Shown: positions 41,389 to 49,742 of the stretch, in pieces | How the letters are laid out: each line of letters begins with the position of its first letter | How positions within the stretch are numbered: position 1 is the stretch's first letter | NCBI RefSeq assembly: GCF_002027705.1 | Contig: NZ_MBTG01000019.1 | Span: 78,883 to 142,882, forward strand | Source of the DNA: Paenibacillus ferrarius | Lineage (GTDB): Bacteria; Bacillota; Bacilli; Paenibacillales; NBRC-103111 | Reading direction: 5' to 3' | Length of the DNA: 64,000 nucleotides | Notes under the pieces: model-generated | Database searches by the model: none | What the model saw: only the letters and a program-made list of their open reading frames with translations | Told to the model about the DNA's origin: nothing | Program-made: the position numbers and the translations under genes

Positions 41389-42861
41389 ATGCAGAATCAG
41401 TGGATCACAAGTGTAGGTCTCGATATTGGCACGAGTACGACCAAGATGGTTGTGAGCCGATTGAAATTAGTGCGTTCCTCCGGCGCGCTAAGCCTGCCCC
41501 GATTCGAGATTGCGGAGCGGGAATTGCTGTATGCGAGCCCGATTTACAGCACTCCGCTGAAGAACGGCAATGAAGTGGATGCACAGCAGATCTGGGGAAT
41601 TGTGCAGCAGGAATACGAGCAGGCTGGCATTCGCCCCGCAGATTTAAAGTCCGGCGCCGTGATCATCACTGGAGAAACGGCGAATAAAACAAACGCCAGC
41701 CAAATCCTGCATCTCCTCGCCGAGCGCTCAGGCGATTTCGTCGTTGCAACGGCAGGGGCCGATCTGGAGGGACTGCTCGCCGGCAAAGGCGCCGGAGCAG
41801 AGCGCCGCTCCATGCAGATTCGAGGCGCAGTCGCCAATATTGATATCGGCGGGGGGACGGCGAATGCCGCTATTTTTCAACGAGGCAAGCTCGTAGGAAC
41901 AGTCACCTTTCATGTTGGTGGCAGACTTATTCAGTTGGACGCAGCCGGTACTGTCACAGACATATCACCATCTCTTCTGCCATGGCTGAAGGCGAGCGGA
42001 TACAACCTTAAGACAGGCGATACGCTTCATTTGGCTTTCGTGAAGGATATCTGCGCAGCCATGTGCCGCTGCATGATGGATTATTTAGCTGGGCGTACCC
42101 ATCCAGACCAGAACATGCCGCTTCTTTGTTTATTGAACGGTCAACCGCTCACTACCGCTGCGCAGATTGAAGAATGGATGGTTTCCGGAGGCATCGGGCT
42201 TCTCATGGAGGCCAAGAAACCGGAGAGCTTGGCGGATATGACGCTGCATCAAGATATCGGGCCTATGCTGGCGCATTGTTGGAACGAACTATCGAGCGAG
42301 TATCCCATTCGCAGGATACGTGCGGATCAGACGGTCAGAGCAACCGTCATCGGGGCCGGGATGCAGAGTACAGAAATTAGCGGAGCGACCGTACATTTGG
42401 ATGCCTCGCTGCTGCCGATACGCAATCTCCCTGTGCTGAAGCTGAATATAACGCTTCAAATGCTCGAACAAACCGGACTGCTTGCGTACAGGCTGGATGA
42501 GTTGATGAATAGCGGCGCAAGCCTTTTTGACCGGGAGCAGTCCCCACCGTTTGGGCTGGCTTTGTCCGGGATGAATAACCTTACTTATCCATCGCTTCAG
42601 CATCTAGCGGAGCAGCTGCATTCAAGCTTCGTGCACCATTTTCCGACCAGCGAAGTACTAATCGTCATTTGTGAAATGGATATCGCCAAAGCGCTTGGAC
42701 AATCGTTAGCCAGACGCAGCGGAGAGAGTCCGAAAGTCATTTGTATTGATCAAATCTCTGTCGAGCATGGGGATTATGTTGATTTAGGCGAGCCGATATC
42801 GGGGATCATGATTCCGGTCGTGGTGAAGACGTTGGCCTTTCCTAACAGAGCGGAGGGATAA
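41389..42861 (+). CDS. eutA: EutA, ethanolamine ammonia-lyase reactivase
   Basis: 490 residues from ATG 41389; a GTG 12 bases earlier overlaps eutP and is also possible. An actin-like ATPase fold: VGLDIGTSTTKMVVSRL, GAVIITGETANKTNA, ANIDIGGGTANAAIFQRGKL. It releases inactivated adenosylcobalamin from EutBC using ATP. This is the full family length. Confidence 0.92.
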   Translation: MQNQWITSVGLDIGTSTTKMVVSRLKLVRSSGALSLPRFEIAERELLYASPIYSTPLKNGNEVDAQQIWGIVQQEYEQAGIRPADLKSGAVIITGETANKTNASQILHLLAERSGDFVVATAGADLEGLLAGKGAGAERRSMQIRGAVANIDIGGGTANAAIFQRGKLVGTVTFHVGGRLIQLDAAGTVTDISPSLLPWLKASGYNLKTGDTLHLAFVKDICAAMCRCMMDYLAGRTHPDQNMPLLCLLNGQPLTTAAQIEEWMVSGGIGLLMEAKKPESLADMTLHQDIGPMLAHCWNELSSEYPIRRIRADQTVRATVIGAGMQSTEISGATVHLDASLLPIRNLPVLKLNITLQMLEQTGLLAYRLDELMNSGASLFDREQSPPFGLALSGMNNLTYPSLQHLAEQLHSSFVHHFPTSEVLIVICEMDIAKALGQSLARRSGESPKVICIDQISVEHGDYVDLGEPISGIMIPVVVKTLAFPNRAEG

Positions 42862-42865
42862 GCCC

Positions 42866-44227
42866 GTGAATCTGAAAACTACGCTGCTGGGTACAACCTT
42901 TCAGTTTAAGCATTTAAAGGAAGTCATGGCGAAGGCGAATGAGGAGAAATCCGGCGATCAGCTGGCCGGTATCTCGGCGCAAGATGCGAAGGAACGGATC
43001 GCCGCCAAGCTGGTCCTGTCCGATTTAACCATGGCCGATATTCGCAATCATCCTCTGCTGCCACCGGAAATCGATGAGGTTTCGCGGGTTATCGAGGAAG
43101 GGCTGAACGAGAAGATTTATACGGAGCTGCGCAATTGGACGGTGGCTGAGCTGCGGGAATATTTGCTGCGGCAAGAAACGGGAAACGATGAAATTCGCCG
43201 AATTTCCCGCGGTTTAACGAGTGAGATGGTCGCTGCTGCGGCCAAATTAATGAGCAATCTCGATCTGGTGCAAGCTGCGTCCAAAATGGAGGTCACCTCG
43301 CATTGCAATATTACGATTGGTCAAAAAGGCGTGCTGTCTGGCCGGGCTCAGCCTAATCATCCTACGGACAATATCCAGGGCATGAAGGCTGCTTTATTTG
43401 AAGCTCTCAGCTATGGTATCGGGGATGCCGTGATTGGGATTAATCCGGTTATTGATTCCGCAGATAGCGTCAAAAATATGTTGCTGGCCACCAAAGAAGT
43501 CATGGAAAAATGGCAAATTCCAACGCAGAATTGCGTGCTAGCACATATTAAGACCCAGATGCGGGCTATTCGCCAAGGCGCTCCTGCCGATATGGTGTTT
43601 CAGAGCTTGGCTGGAACCGAAGAGGGGAATCGAGCGTTTGGCATTGATGTGGCTTTGCTGGACGAAGCTGATGCGCTGATTGCCAGAGAAGGCACCGGGA
43701 CTGGGCCGAACCTGTGGTATTTTGAAACAGGCCAAGGGTCGGAATTGTCAGCTGAAGCGCATCATGGTATCGACCAAGTTACACTGGAGTCCCGCTGTTA
43801 TGGCCTGGCTCGCAAATATAAGCCATTTATCGTCAACACGGTTGTCGGCTTCATCGGACCTGAGTATTTATATGACAGCAAGCAGGTAATTCGGGCAGGT
43901 TTGGAGGATCATTTCATGGGCAAGCTCCAGCAGCTACCGATGGGTGTGGATGTTTGCTATACCAACCATATGAAGGCGGATCAGAACGATATGGATAACT
44001 TGGCGGTGCTGCTTTCCGCAGCGGGCGTCAATTATCTGATTGGCGTGGCGATGGCAGATGACTGCATGCTTAATTATCAATCGACCAGCTATCATGATAT
44101 CGCCACATTGCGGGAATTAATGAGATTGCGCCCGGCTCCTGCCTTTGAGCAGTGGTTGGTGAAGATGGGCATTATGGACAATGGTCGATTAACACCGCTG
44201 GCGGGAGATCCGACCCTTTTTATGTAG
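42866..44227 (+). CDS. eutB: EutB, ethanolamine ammonia-lyase large subunit
   Basis: 453 residues from GTG 42866. SHCNITIGQKGVLSGRAQPN, GDAVIGINPVIDS, RSLAGTEEGN-like QSLAGTEEGNRAFGI, EAHHGIDQVTLESRCYGLAR and VGFIGPEYLYDSKQV show an intact active site. With EutC it splits ethanolamine to acetaldehyde and ammonia using adenosylcobalamin. No cobalamin gene or riboswitch was seen in the window, so B12 must come from elsewhere. Confidence 0.97.
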   Translation: MNLKTTLLGTTFQFKHLKEVMAKANEEKSGDQLAGISAQDAKERIAAKLVLSDLTMADIRNHPLLPPEIDEVSRVIEEGLNEKIYTELRNWTVAELREYLLRQETGNDEIRRISRGLTSEMVAAAAKLMSNLDLVQAASKMEVTSHCNITIGQKGVLSGRAQPNHPTDNIQGMKAALFEALSYGIGDAVIGINPVIDSADSVKNMLLATKEVMEKWQIPTQNCVLAHIKTQMRAIRQGAPADMVFQSLAGTEEGNRAFGIDVALLDEADALIAREGTGTGPNLWYFETGQGSELSAEAHHGIDQVTLESRCYGLARKYKPFIVNTVVGFIGPEYLYDSKQVIRAGLEDHFMGKLQQLPMGVDVCYTNHMKADQNDMDNLAVLLSAAGVNYLIGVAMADDCMLNYQSTSYHDIATLRELMRLRPAPAFEQWLVKMGIMDNGRLTPLAGDPTLFM

Positions 44228-44251
44228 CGCCAGCGCGAAGGAGGAACCGTC

Positions 44252-45148
44252 ATGAACCCTGCTGTTCCGATAGACCAGCTTGTGGATAGGGTGATGGCAG
44301 AGCTTGCCAAGAAGCTGTCTGCCCCACAAGCTGCTGAGCAGGCTGGCAGCCGAATGGAGTTGCATCAATCCACACCAGCGGAGAGTGAGTCAGGAACAGA
44401 CTTGGTCTCTGAGGAGGATGTGATCACCTCTCCGATTCCCAGCCCCAAATGGGAGGAAGGGATGAGTGAACTGCTTGCGAGCACGCCGGCCCGCATTGGC
44501 GTATGGCGAACAGGAACGCGGCCGCTGACCAAAGAAGTGCTTAAATTCCGGCGTGATCATGCCGCTGCCGTCGATTCTATTTATGGTGAAGCAAGTCAGG
44601 AGATATTGAAGCAATTCGATTTATTTACCGTCGAAACGCGGTATGAAAATACAGAAAATTATTTGAAACGCCCCGATATGGGACGGATTGTCACTGATGA
44701 AGGCATCGCCGCAATCGAGGCGGCATGCCGGATGAAGCCGCAGGTGCAAATTGTCGTATCGGACGGACTGAGCGCCAATGCGGTGGACGCCAATTTGGGC
44801 GATGTTTATCCAGCGCTGCTCGATTCACTTGCCTCATATGGGTTATCCACAGGTACTCCGTTTTTCGTACGAGGGGGCAGGGTTGCTGTTATGGATCATA
44901 TCGGCGAGATTGTGCAGCCAGAGGTGCTAGTCCTGTTGATCGGGGAAAGACCCGGTCTCGTTTCATCGAAATCGCTGAGTGCCTATATATGCTTCAAGCC
45001 GCGCAAAGGCACAGTGGAGAGCGACCGCACGGTTATCTCCAACATTCATCGTGGAGGAACGCCACCGCTTGAAGGCGGTGCGCATATCGGCACGATTGTG
45101 AAGAAAATGCTGGAACAGCAAACCAGCGGCATCCATTTGGACATCTAG
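44252..45148 (+). CDS. eutC: EutC, ethanolamine ammonia-lyase small subunit
   Basis: 298 residues behind GAAGGAGG. The N-terminal 80 residues, with a helix (VPIDQLVDRVMAELAKKLSA) and an acidic linker, are the targeting part. The core has RIGVWRTGTRPLTKEVLKFR, DHAAAVDSIYGE, VQIVVSDGLSANAV and RPGLVSSKSLSAYICFKPRK (B12-binding side), ending IHRGGTPPLEGGAHIG. The length is normal. Confidence 0.96.
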   Translation: MNPAVPIDQLVDRVMAELAKKLSAPQAAEQAGSRMELHQSTPAESESGTDLVSEEDVITSPIPSPKWEEGMSELLASTPARIGVWRTGTRPLTKEVLKFRRDHAAAVDSIYGEASQEILKQFDLFTVETRYENTENYLKRPDMGRIVTDEGIAAIEAACRMKPQVQIVVSDGLSANAVDANLGDVYPALLDSLASYGLSTGTPFFVRGGRVAVMDHIGEIVQPEVLVLLIGERPGLVSSKSLSAYICFKPRKGTVESDRTVISNIHRGGTPPLEGGAHIGTIVKKMLEQQTSGIHLDI

Positions 45149-45224
45149 CGGGTACATCCCTTAAGAATGTGCTTCTTTCAGAAGCTTTTCTATAAGAATC
45201 GTCCGAGAAGGAGGTGGAGGCGCA

Positions 45225-45353
45225 ATGGGACTGACGATTGGAATCGTAATCGTAGTGATCACGTGTTTGTTTGCTGTATGGATTGTCAAAATCGCCAATA
45301 AAAGCATACGCGAATTCGATGAAAGCGAACACGAAAGTTTCCTGGGGAAATAA
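45225..45353 (+). CDS. 42-residue single-helix membrane protein in the eut operon
   Basis: ATG 45225 follows AAGGAGGTGGAGG. The product MGLTIGIVIVVITCLFAVWI, then VKIANKSIREFDESEHESFL and GK, has one membrane helix and a charged tail. It lies between eutC and the permease, like small partner subunits found beside some transporters. No family is recognised. The strong ribosome site and clean codons argue that it is real. Confidence 0.7.
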   Translation: MGLTIGIVIVVITCLFAVWIVKIANKSIREFDESEHESFLGK

Positions 45354-45405
45354 GCCTTGAGCCTTGTTTGGACAAATCGTAGGTATCTGATGAGGAGGAT
45401 TCAAG

Positions 45406-46950
45406 ATGAGCGTACCTTCCAATCATCATGAAAAAGACAAAAGTGATTTAAACAAGTTCGGCTATGCCCAAGAGCTGCTGCGCAGCATGGGGGGATTCTC
45501 CAACTTCGCGATTTCATTCTCGATCATTTCCATTCTGACCGGCGCTGTATCGCTCTATGGTCACGGATTGACCTACGGCGGATCGGGCATGATGGGCTTT
45601 GGCTGGCCGATCGTCGCTCTCTTTGTCATGTTTGTGGCGGCCGTTATGGCGGAGCTTGCCTCGGCCATTCCGACGGCGGGTGCCTTGTACCACTGGGCAG
45701 CTATTCTGAAAAACAAACGCTGGGGCTGGTACACCGCATGGATCAATCTCATCGGACAAATCGGGATCGTAGCCGGTATTGATTATTCGGTCGCCCTCTT
45801 CGCCGATCCGCTCATTGCGAGTGTATTTGGTTACGAGTCCAGCAACACAACCGTGTTGATTTGTTTCACCATCATTTTGCTGACACACGGGATTCTCAAT
45901 CATATCGGGATTCGCATCGTTTCGAGGCTTAATGACTTCTCGGCCTGGTATCATATCGCTGTGGTGGCGGTATTGGTAGTATCCTTGGCCTTTTTTACCA
46001 AAGGCCACCTCAATCCTGTTACGTATTTGTTTAAGGTGGGCGAGACGTTCTCCGACAAACCGTACATGTTTGCTTTTCTGATCGGCCTTTTGCAAGCCCA
46101 ATGGACCTTCACAGGATTTGACGCCTCCGCGCATACGATTGAGGAAACCGTCAACCCACGTGTGCGTGCGCCTTGGGGGATTTTCACATCCGTAGCCTAT
46201 TCGTTCGTCATTGGCTTCATTATGTTGGCTTTTGTTACCTTGTCCATCAAGGATGCCGGTGCTGCAGCGGGTTCAGACAATGCGTTCATCTATGTCATCA
46301 GTCAGGCGCTGGGCGGGACATTCGGCTCTGTTATTCTCTGGCTGGTTACCGCTGCGATGTGGTTCTGCGGCCTCGCCTCCATTACTTCTTTTTCCCGGAT
46401 GATGTACGCCTTCTCTCGGGACAAAGGGATGCCGCTGAGCCATCAGTGGGCGCAAATCTCCAAGAAATACCGTACACCGGCCAAAGCTATTTGGCTGGCT
46501 ATCATCCTCTCCTTCCTGCTCGCTTTCATCGACTATATCATTAAATTAGTGAATCCTGATGCGACATACACAACGATAGCATTCCTAACCGCTGTCAGTG
46601 TAGTTGGCTTATATGTGGCTTACGGCATTCCGATTTATTTGAAGTTGAGAGCTAAGGCAGAAGGAAGATTCCAAAAGAAGCATCTCGGACCGTGGAATCT
46701 CGGAAAGTACAGCACATTCATCTCTGTTGTTGCGCTGCTGTGGATCATTTTCATCTGCATCGTCATGGTGATACCTCCGAATCAAATGGCTGGCTATGCG
46801 GTCGCAGGGATGCTGATTCTTCTCATCATTATGGATTTGGCTTACTATAAAAAACATTTCCCAGGCCCGCAGGCTGCCCTGAACACCTCCATGGACGAGA
46901 TATTGCGCCGTGAAAAAGAGCTTGAGACCACCTCCTCATCAAAATCTTAA
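45406..46950 (+). CDS. APC-superfamily permease, probable ethanolamine uptake
   Basis: 514 residues with 12 membrane segments. YAQELLRSMGGFSNFAISFS and SAIPTAGALYHWAAILKN with GFDASAHTIEETVNPRVRAP are the pattern of amino acid/choline/GABA-type APC transporters (ACT family). The place at the end of the eut operon suggests ethanolamine as substrate in place of EutH or Eat, but substrate specificity cannot be read. GAGGAGG precedes the start. A terminator follows 31 bases after the stop. Confidence 0.82.
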   Translation: MSVPSNHHEKDKSDLNKFGYAQELLRSMGGFSNFAISFSIISILTGAVSLYGHGLTYGGSGMMGFGWPIVALFVMFVAAVMAELASAIPTAGALYHWAAILKNKRWGWYTAWINLIGQIGIVAGIDYSVALFADPLIASVFGYESSNTTVLICFTIILLTHGILNHIGIRIVSRLNDFSAWYHIAVVAVLVVSLAFFTKGHLNPVTYLFKVGETFSDKPYMFAFLIGLLQAQWTFTGFDASAHTIEETVNPRVRAPWGIFTSVAYSFVIGFIMLAFVTLSIKDAGAAAGSDNAFIYVISQALGGTFGSVILWLVTAAMWFCGLASITSFSRMMYAFSRDKGMPLSHQWAQISKKYRTPAKAIWLAIILSFLLAFIDYIIKLVNPDATYTTIAFLTAVSVVGLYVAYGIPIYLKLRAKAEGRFQKKHLGPWNLGKYSTFISVVALLWIIFICIVMVIPPNQMAGYAVAGMLILLIIMDLAYYKKHFPGPQAALNTSMDEILRREKELETTSSSKS

Positions 46951-46980
46951 ATCTACTTGGTTTAATAGTTGCTAGATTTG

Positions 46981-47029
46981 GGCATCCTTCTACTAGAGTT
47001 GAAGATTCTAGTGAAGAGGTGCCTTTTTA
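46981..47029 (+). terminator. Terminator of the eut operon, overlapping the ywmB start region
   Basis: GGCATC-TTC-CTAGA and TCTAG-GAA-GGTGCC with TTTTT. The right arm contains the only AGAGG ahead of ywmB. Confidence 0.8.
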
Positions 47030-47030
47030 T

Positions 47031-47783
47031 ATGCAGAAATTCTGGTTAGTCTCCCTCATTTGGATATCTCTTGCAGGCATTATTTGTGGCTGGGTTCGTC
47101 ATGCGGATGCTCAAGGCGAGCAAGAAGCGCTTTATCTATTGGACACGGTAAAACCTTATATGATCAGTGACAATCAAATAACCTTCAAATATACAGGCTA
47201 TTATGGAAGCTGCGGCGGCGTAGATCAGAACATGCTGGCCGTTGGGAAGACATTATCCCAAGCCTTCGGCATGCCAGAGACGGATAGGCTGAGTGAGTCC
47301 AATTCGCATCCGATCTATAAAGCAACAGCAGAGGCAGCGCCCGGAGCGGTCTCCACTGTAACGATCGCAAGCCCGCAGGGACAAGCTTCTTGTTATGTCG
47401 TATTGCGATTAGATGCTTCCCAAGAGACCAATCAGGCCGATTTGGTTAATTGGCAGGCGCAAGCAGATAAACAGATGAAAAGGCTGGGCATCACAGGAAC
47501 ATGGAATACGATGGTGCAAGGTTATGTATCTGAGCAAGAACAGTCTCGCCAAATAAGCTCCGCAGAGCTGGTAAATCAGATAGCTCAAGCCTACAAAGGG
47601 AAAATCGTAGAAAGCTACACGGATCAGAATACGATAAGTTTGTCACTGGCTTCGAGGGAGTTCCAATCGTCTGTGAAGAGCGGCGGTCAATCGGTGAATC
47701 TGCAGGTTGCCTTGCATCAAGAATCAACGACAGGCCAATGGCGCTTAACCGTGGGCACGCCAATCATAACCATGGAGTACTAG
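47031..47783 (+). CDS. ywmB: YwmB family protein
   Basis: 250 residues from ATG 47031 (a GTG at 47019 lies in the terminator stem). A signal peptide (MQKFWLVSLIWISLAGIICG) precedes ITFKYTGYYGSCGGVDQNML, AVGKTLSQAFGMP and a second half with YKGKIVESYTDQNTISLSL, the YwmB pattern (TATA-box-binding-like fold). It is an exported protein of unknown function common in Bacillales. The only ribosome site lies in the stem of the preceding terminator. Confidence 0.85.
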   Translation: MQKFWLVSLIWISLAGIICGWVRHADAQGEQEALYLLDTVKPYMISDNQITFKYTGYYGSCGGVDQNMLAVGKTLSQAFGMPETDRLSESNSHPIYKATAEAAPGAVSTVTIASPQGQASCYVVLRLDASQETNQADLVNWQAQADKQMKRLGITGTWNTMVQGYVSEQEQSRQISSAELVNQIAQAYKGKIVESYTDQNTISLSLASREFQSSVKSGGQSVNLQVALHQESTTGQWRLTVGTPIITMEY

Positions 47784-47818
47784 CATCAGAAGAAATAAAG
47801 CGAGGAGGTGAATTTCAT

Positions 47819-47959
47819 ATGCTAAAGAAAGCCAATGCCAAGAGACCGATTCTTCCAACCGATAATCCTGTCATTATACATAATCGTTATTGTTTTCTGA
47901 TGTGGGCTAGAACAGGAAATAAACGGTATCTGACTATGTTTCAAGGAGTGGGAATATGA
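47819..47959 (+). CDS. 46-residue hypothetical protein
   Basis: ATG 47819 follows GAGGAGGTG by eight bases. The product is basic (MLKKANAKRPILPTDNPVII, then HNRYCFLMWARTGNKRYLTM). Its stop overlaps the next ATG (ATGA), which supports real translation. No family is recognised. Confidence 0.6.
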   Translation: MLKKANAKRPILPTDNPVIIHNRYCFLMWARTGNKRYLTMFQGVGI

Positions 47960-48186
47960 CGACGATCGTAAAGCCGGTTATTCCCGGCATCATTGCGGAA
48001 TCCATTGAAAACCTGCGAAGCGAAGGGTGGGAGGATGACGACTTCTTTAACTTTCCGCGGTATGATGAAGAATGTCCGGAAGCGCGCATTTTATTTCACT
48101 TTTTTCGAAACAACCGCGTAACCTTTGCTGCTGCTATCGTTAACAGCTATATCGTTCATGATGATGGCAAGCAGCCATTCAGCTGA
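47956..48186 (+). CDS. Hypothetical acidic protein
   Basis: 76 residues with a GGAG site just upstream, inside the preceding gene. It reads IIAESIENLRSEGWEDDDFF, then NFPRYDEECPEARILFHFFR. It is soluble, with no recognised family. It is the second gene of a tight pair and is followed by a strong terminator 10 bases later. Confidence 0.6.
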   Translation: MTTIVKPVIPGIIAESIENLRSEGWEDDDFFNFPRYDEECPEARILFHFFRNNRVTFAAAIVNSYIVHDDGKQPFS

Positions 48187-48196
48187 ATGTGTTCAG

Positions 48197-48236
48197 AGAT
48201 CTTGACTCCGCAACTGCTGAGCCAAGATCTTTTTTG
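48197..48236 (+). terminator. Terminator
   Basis: AGATCTTG-(G/A)CTC and GAG-CAAGATCT arms followed by T5-6. Confidence 0.85.
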
Positions 48237-48263
48237 TTCGCAGCGGGATTCAGCTTTCTTCTA

Positions 48264-48533
48264 TTAATGAGCATCAACGAGCTGTTCTTCCATATACAAG
48301 TAATCGACGGGGATAAGTGGAAGATGAATATTCCTGCTGCAATCGATATACTGTGGATAAACAGCAAGGGTAACTTCTCGTACTTCTCTTTCTTCTCGCT
48401 CTTCTGTACGTGCTGCTTCTTTGTGGAGGGGATAAGTGAGGAGCTTGTTCTTTTTGATAATATCTATACAAAGCAGCAACATCATTCCGATCGTCAACAA
48501 CCCAATCGCGCATAGTTCTACATTTTGATTCAT
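48264..48533 (-). CDS. Small single-helix membrane protein
   Basis: 89 residues from ATG (48533 on the minus strand) with AGGAGGG eight bases upstream. One N-terminal membrane helix (LCAIGLLTIGMMLLLCIDII) is followed by a basic/acidic region (HKEAARTEEREEREVREVT) and an unassigned end. No family is recognised. The good ribosome site is the main evidence that it is real; the longer frame to 48750 has none. Confidence 0.55.
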   Translation of the reverse strand: MNQNVELCAIGLLTIGMMLLLCIDIIKKNKLLTYPLHKEAARTEEREEREVREVTLAVYPQYIDCSRNIHLPLIPVDYLYMEEQLVDAH

Positions 48534-48736
48534 CAAGTAGCCCTCCTATGAAACCTTTTTCATAGATTAACGGATGCGGGTTAAAATGTCGCTCGAAAAC
48601 CGTTGTCGTTTTATAACCTTTTAACGATGACATTGTTTGAATAGAAGGAAACATCTGTTTAAATAAAGAAAATAGTACAGACCTATCGCAAGCAGCGATA
48701 GCATTCAAAACTCTCTTATAGGACGGAGTGCTCAGT

Positions 48737-49513
48737 ATGCCAAGCAACAATAGTCAAATTCAGGCTTATCTAGATCGCATCGGGTTTGCGGGTCCACTCG
48801 ATGGCAGCGTTAAGACGCTGGCCGAGCTGCAGGAATGCCATCTGCACACAGTTCCGTACGAGAATTTGGACATTATCAATCACATCGCCTTGTCCCTGGA
48901 TCCACAAGATGTGTATCAGAAGATTGTCGTACGCCGGCGCGGGGGATATTGCTTTGAGTTGAATGCTTTATTCGGCTGGCTGCTGCGGGAGCTAGGCTAC
49001 CCGGTCACTGACTTCGTGGCCCGGTTTTGGCGCGACGCGTCGTATACACCGCCGAAACGGCGTCATCAGGTTCTACAGGTCGAAGCCGAAGGGGCGACAT
49101 ACTTGTGCGACGTTGGCGTAGGGGGCATCGTTCCCCGCAGGCCAATCGCATTAATCGAGGGACTAGAACAGCAGCAAGGCGACGAGTGCTACCGGATGGA
49201 GCGCGATCCTGATTACGGCTGGGTGCTTTGCGAACAGAAGAAGGGGGAGTGGCAGCGGATATACTCGTTCACTGAGGAGCCGCAGCTGGCGAAGGATTTT
49301 GTGTTTGCCTCGTTTTGGTGCGAGAAAGCCCCTGATTCCATCTTCACCCATAGCCCGATGCTGGCAATTCGTACCTCAGAGGGGCGTAATACGGTGGCGG
49401 GACGGGAATTTCGTATTTTCACTTCAGATGGCGTAAAGACCTTCACACCGCAGACCGATGAGGCGTATAAAGAGGCGCTGCTCGTACATTTTGGAATTCA
49501 ACTAGATTCATAG
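48737..49513 (+). CDS. nat: Arylamine N-acetyltransferase
   Basis: 258 residues. The catalytic triad is visible: Cys in RRRGGYCFELNALF, His in RRHQVLQVE and Asp in YLCDVGVGG. IQAYLDRIGFAGPLDGSVKT and TVPYENLDI at the N-terminus also fit. It transfers acetyl from acetyl-CoA to aromatic amines or hydrazines. ATG 48737 follows GGACGGAG. It is monocistronic. Confidence 0.93.
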   Translation: MPSNNSQIQAYLDRIGFAGPLDGSVKTLAELQECHLHTVPYENLDIINHIALSLDPQDVYQKIVVRRRGGYCFELNALFGWLLRELGYPVTDFVARFWRDASYTPPKRRHQVLQVEAEGATYLCDVGVGGIVPRRPIALIEGLEQQQGDECYRMERDPDYGWVLCEQKKGEWQRIYSFTEEPQLAKDFVFASFWCEKAPDSIFTHSPMLAIRTSEGRNTVAGREFRIFTSDGVKTFTPQTDEAYKEALLVHFGIQLDS

Positions 49514-49604
49514 TTTGTTGTATTTACAATACATTCATGCAACGTTGATGCAAGGATAACAAAGCATTGTTAAAGTGAAACTAATAGATACAAATGAATA
49601 CTCA

Positions 49605-49700
49605 GGGTATGAGTCTAGGAGAAAACCCTTTTATTCGGCTTAAGAAAAGTGCGCCCTTAGGGAGCGCGTGCTTTCCTTTTGTTGAATGAGGGTTTTTTTG
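49605..49700 (+). promoter_or_regulatory. Leader terminator of the giant phosphodiesterase gene, probable GlpP target
   Basis: AAAACCCT-ATTC (49622-49636) pairs with GAAT-AGGGTTTT (49684-49696), then T7; inside is a GC-rich hairpin. The bases before it (GAGTCTAGGAGAAAACCCTT) match the leader at 55905 (GAGAATTGGAGAAAACCCTT). Both lie upstream of glycerol-phosphate genes and glpP lies between. GlpP is known to antiterminate at leader terminators of glp genes. Confidence 0.7.
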
Positions 49701-49742
49701 TGTTGTTCACATATAAAAACTTTGAAAAGGATGATGTGCGAC

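Noticed and set aside
40276..42603. Long minus-strand and alternative-frame ORFs in the eut operon
   Set aside because: Shadows of high-GC coding genes with clear homology on the + strand.
48274..48750. 158-codon minus-strand ORF overlapping the nat promoter region
   Set aside because: No ribosome site at its start, and the shorter frame at 48264-48533 in another phase has a good one.
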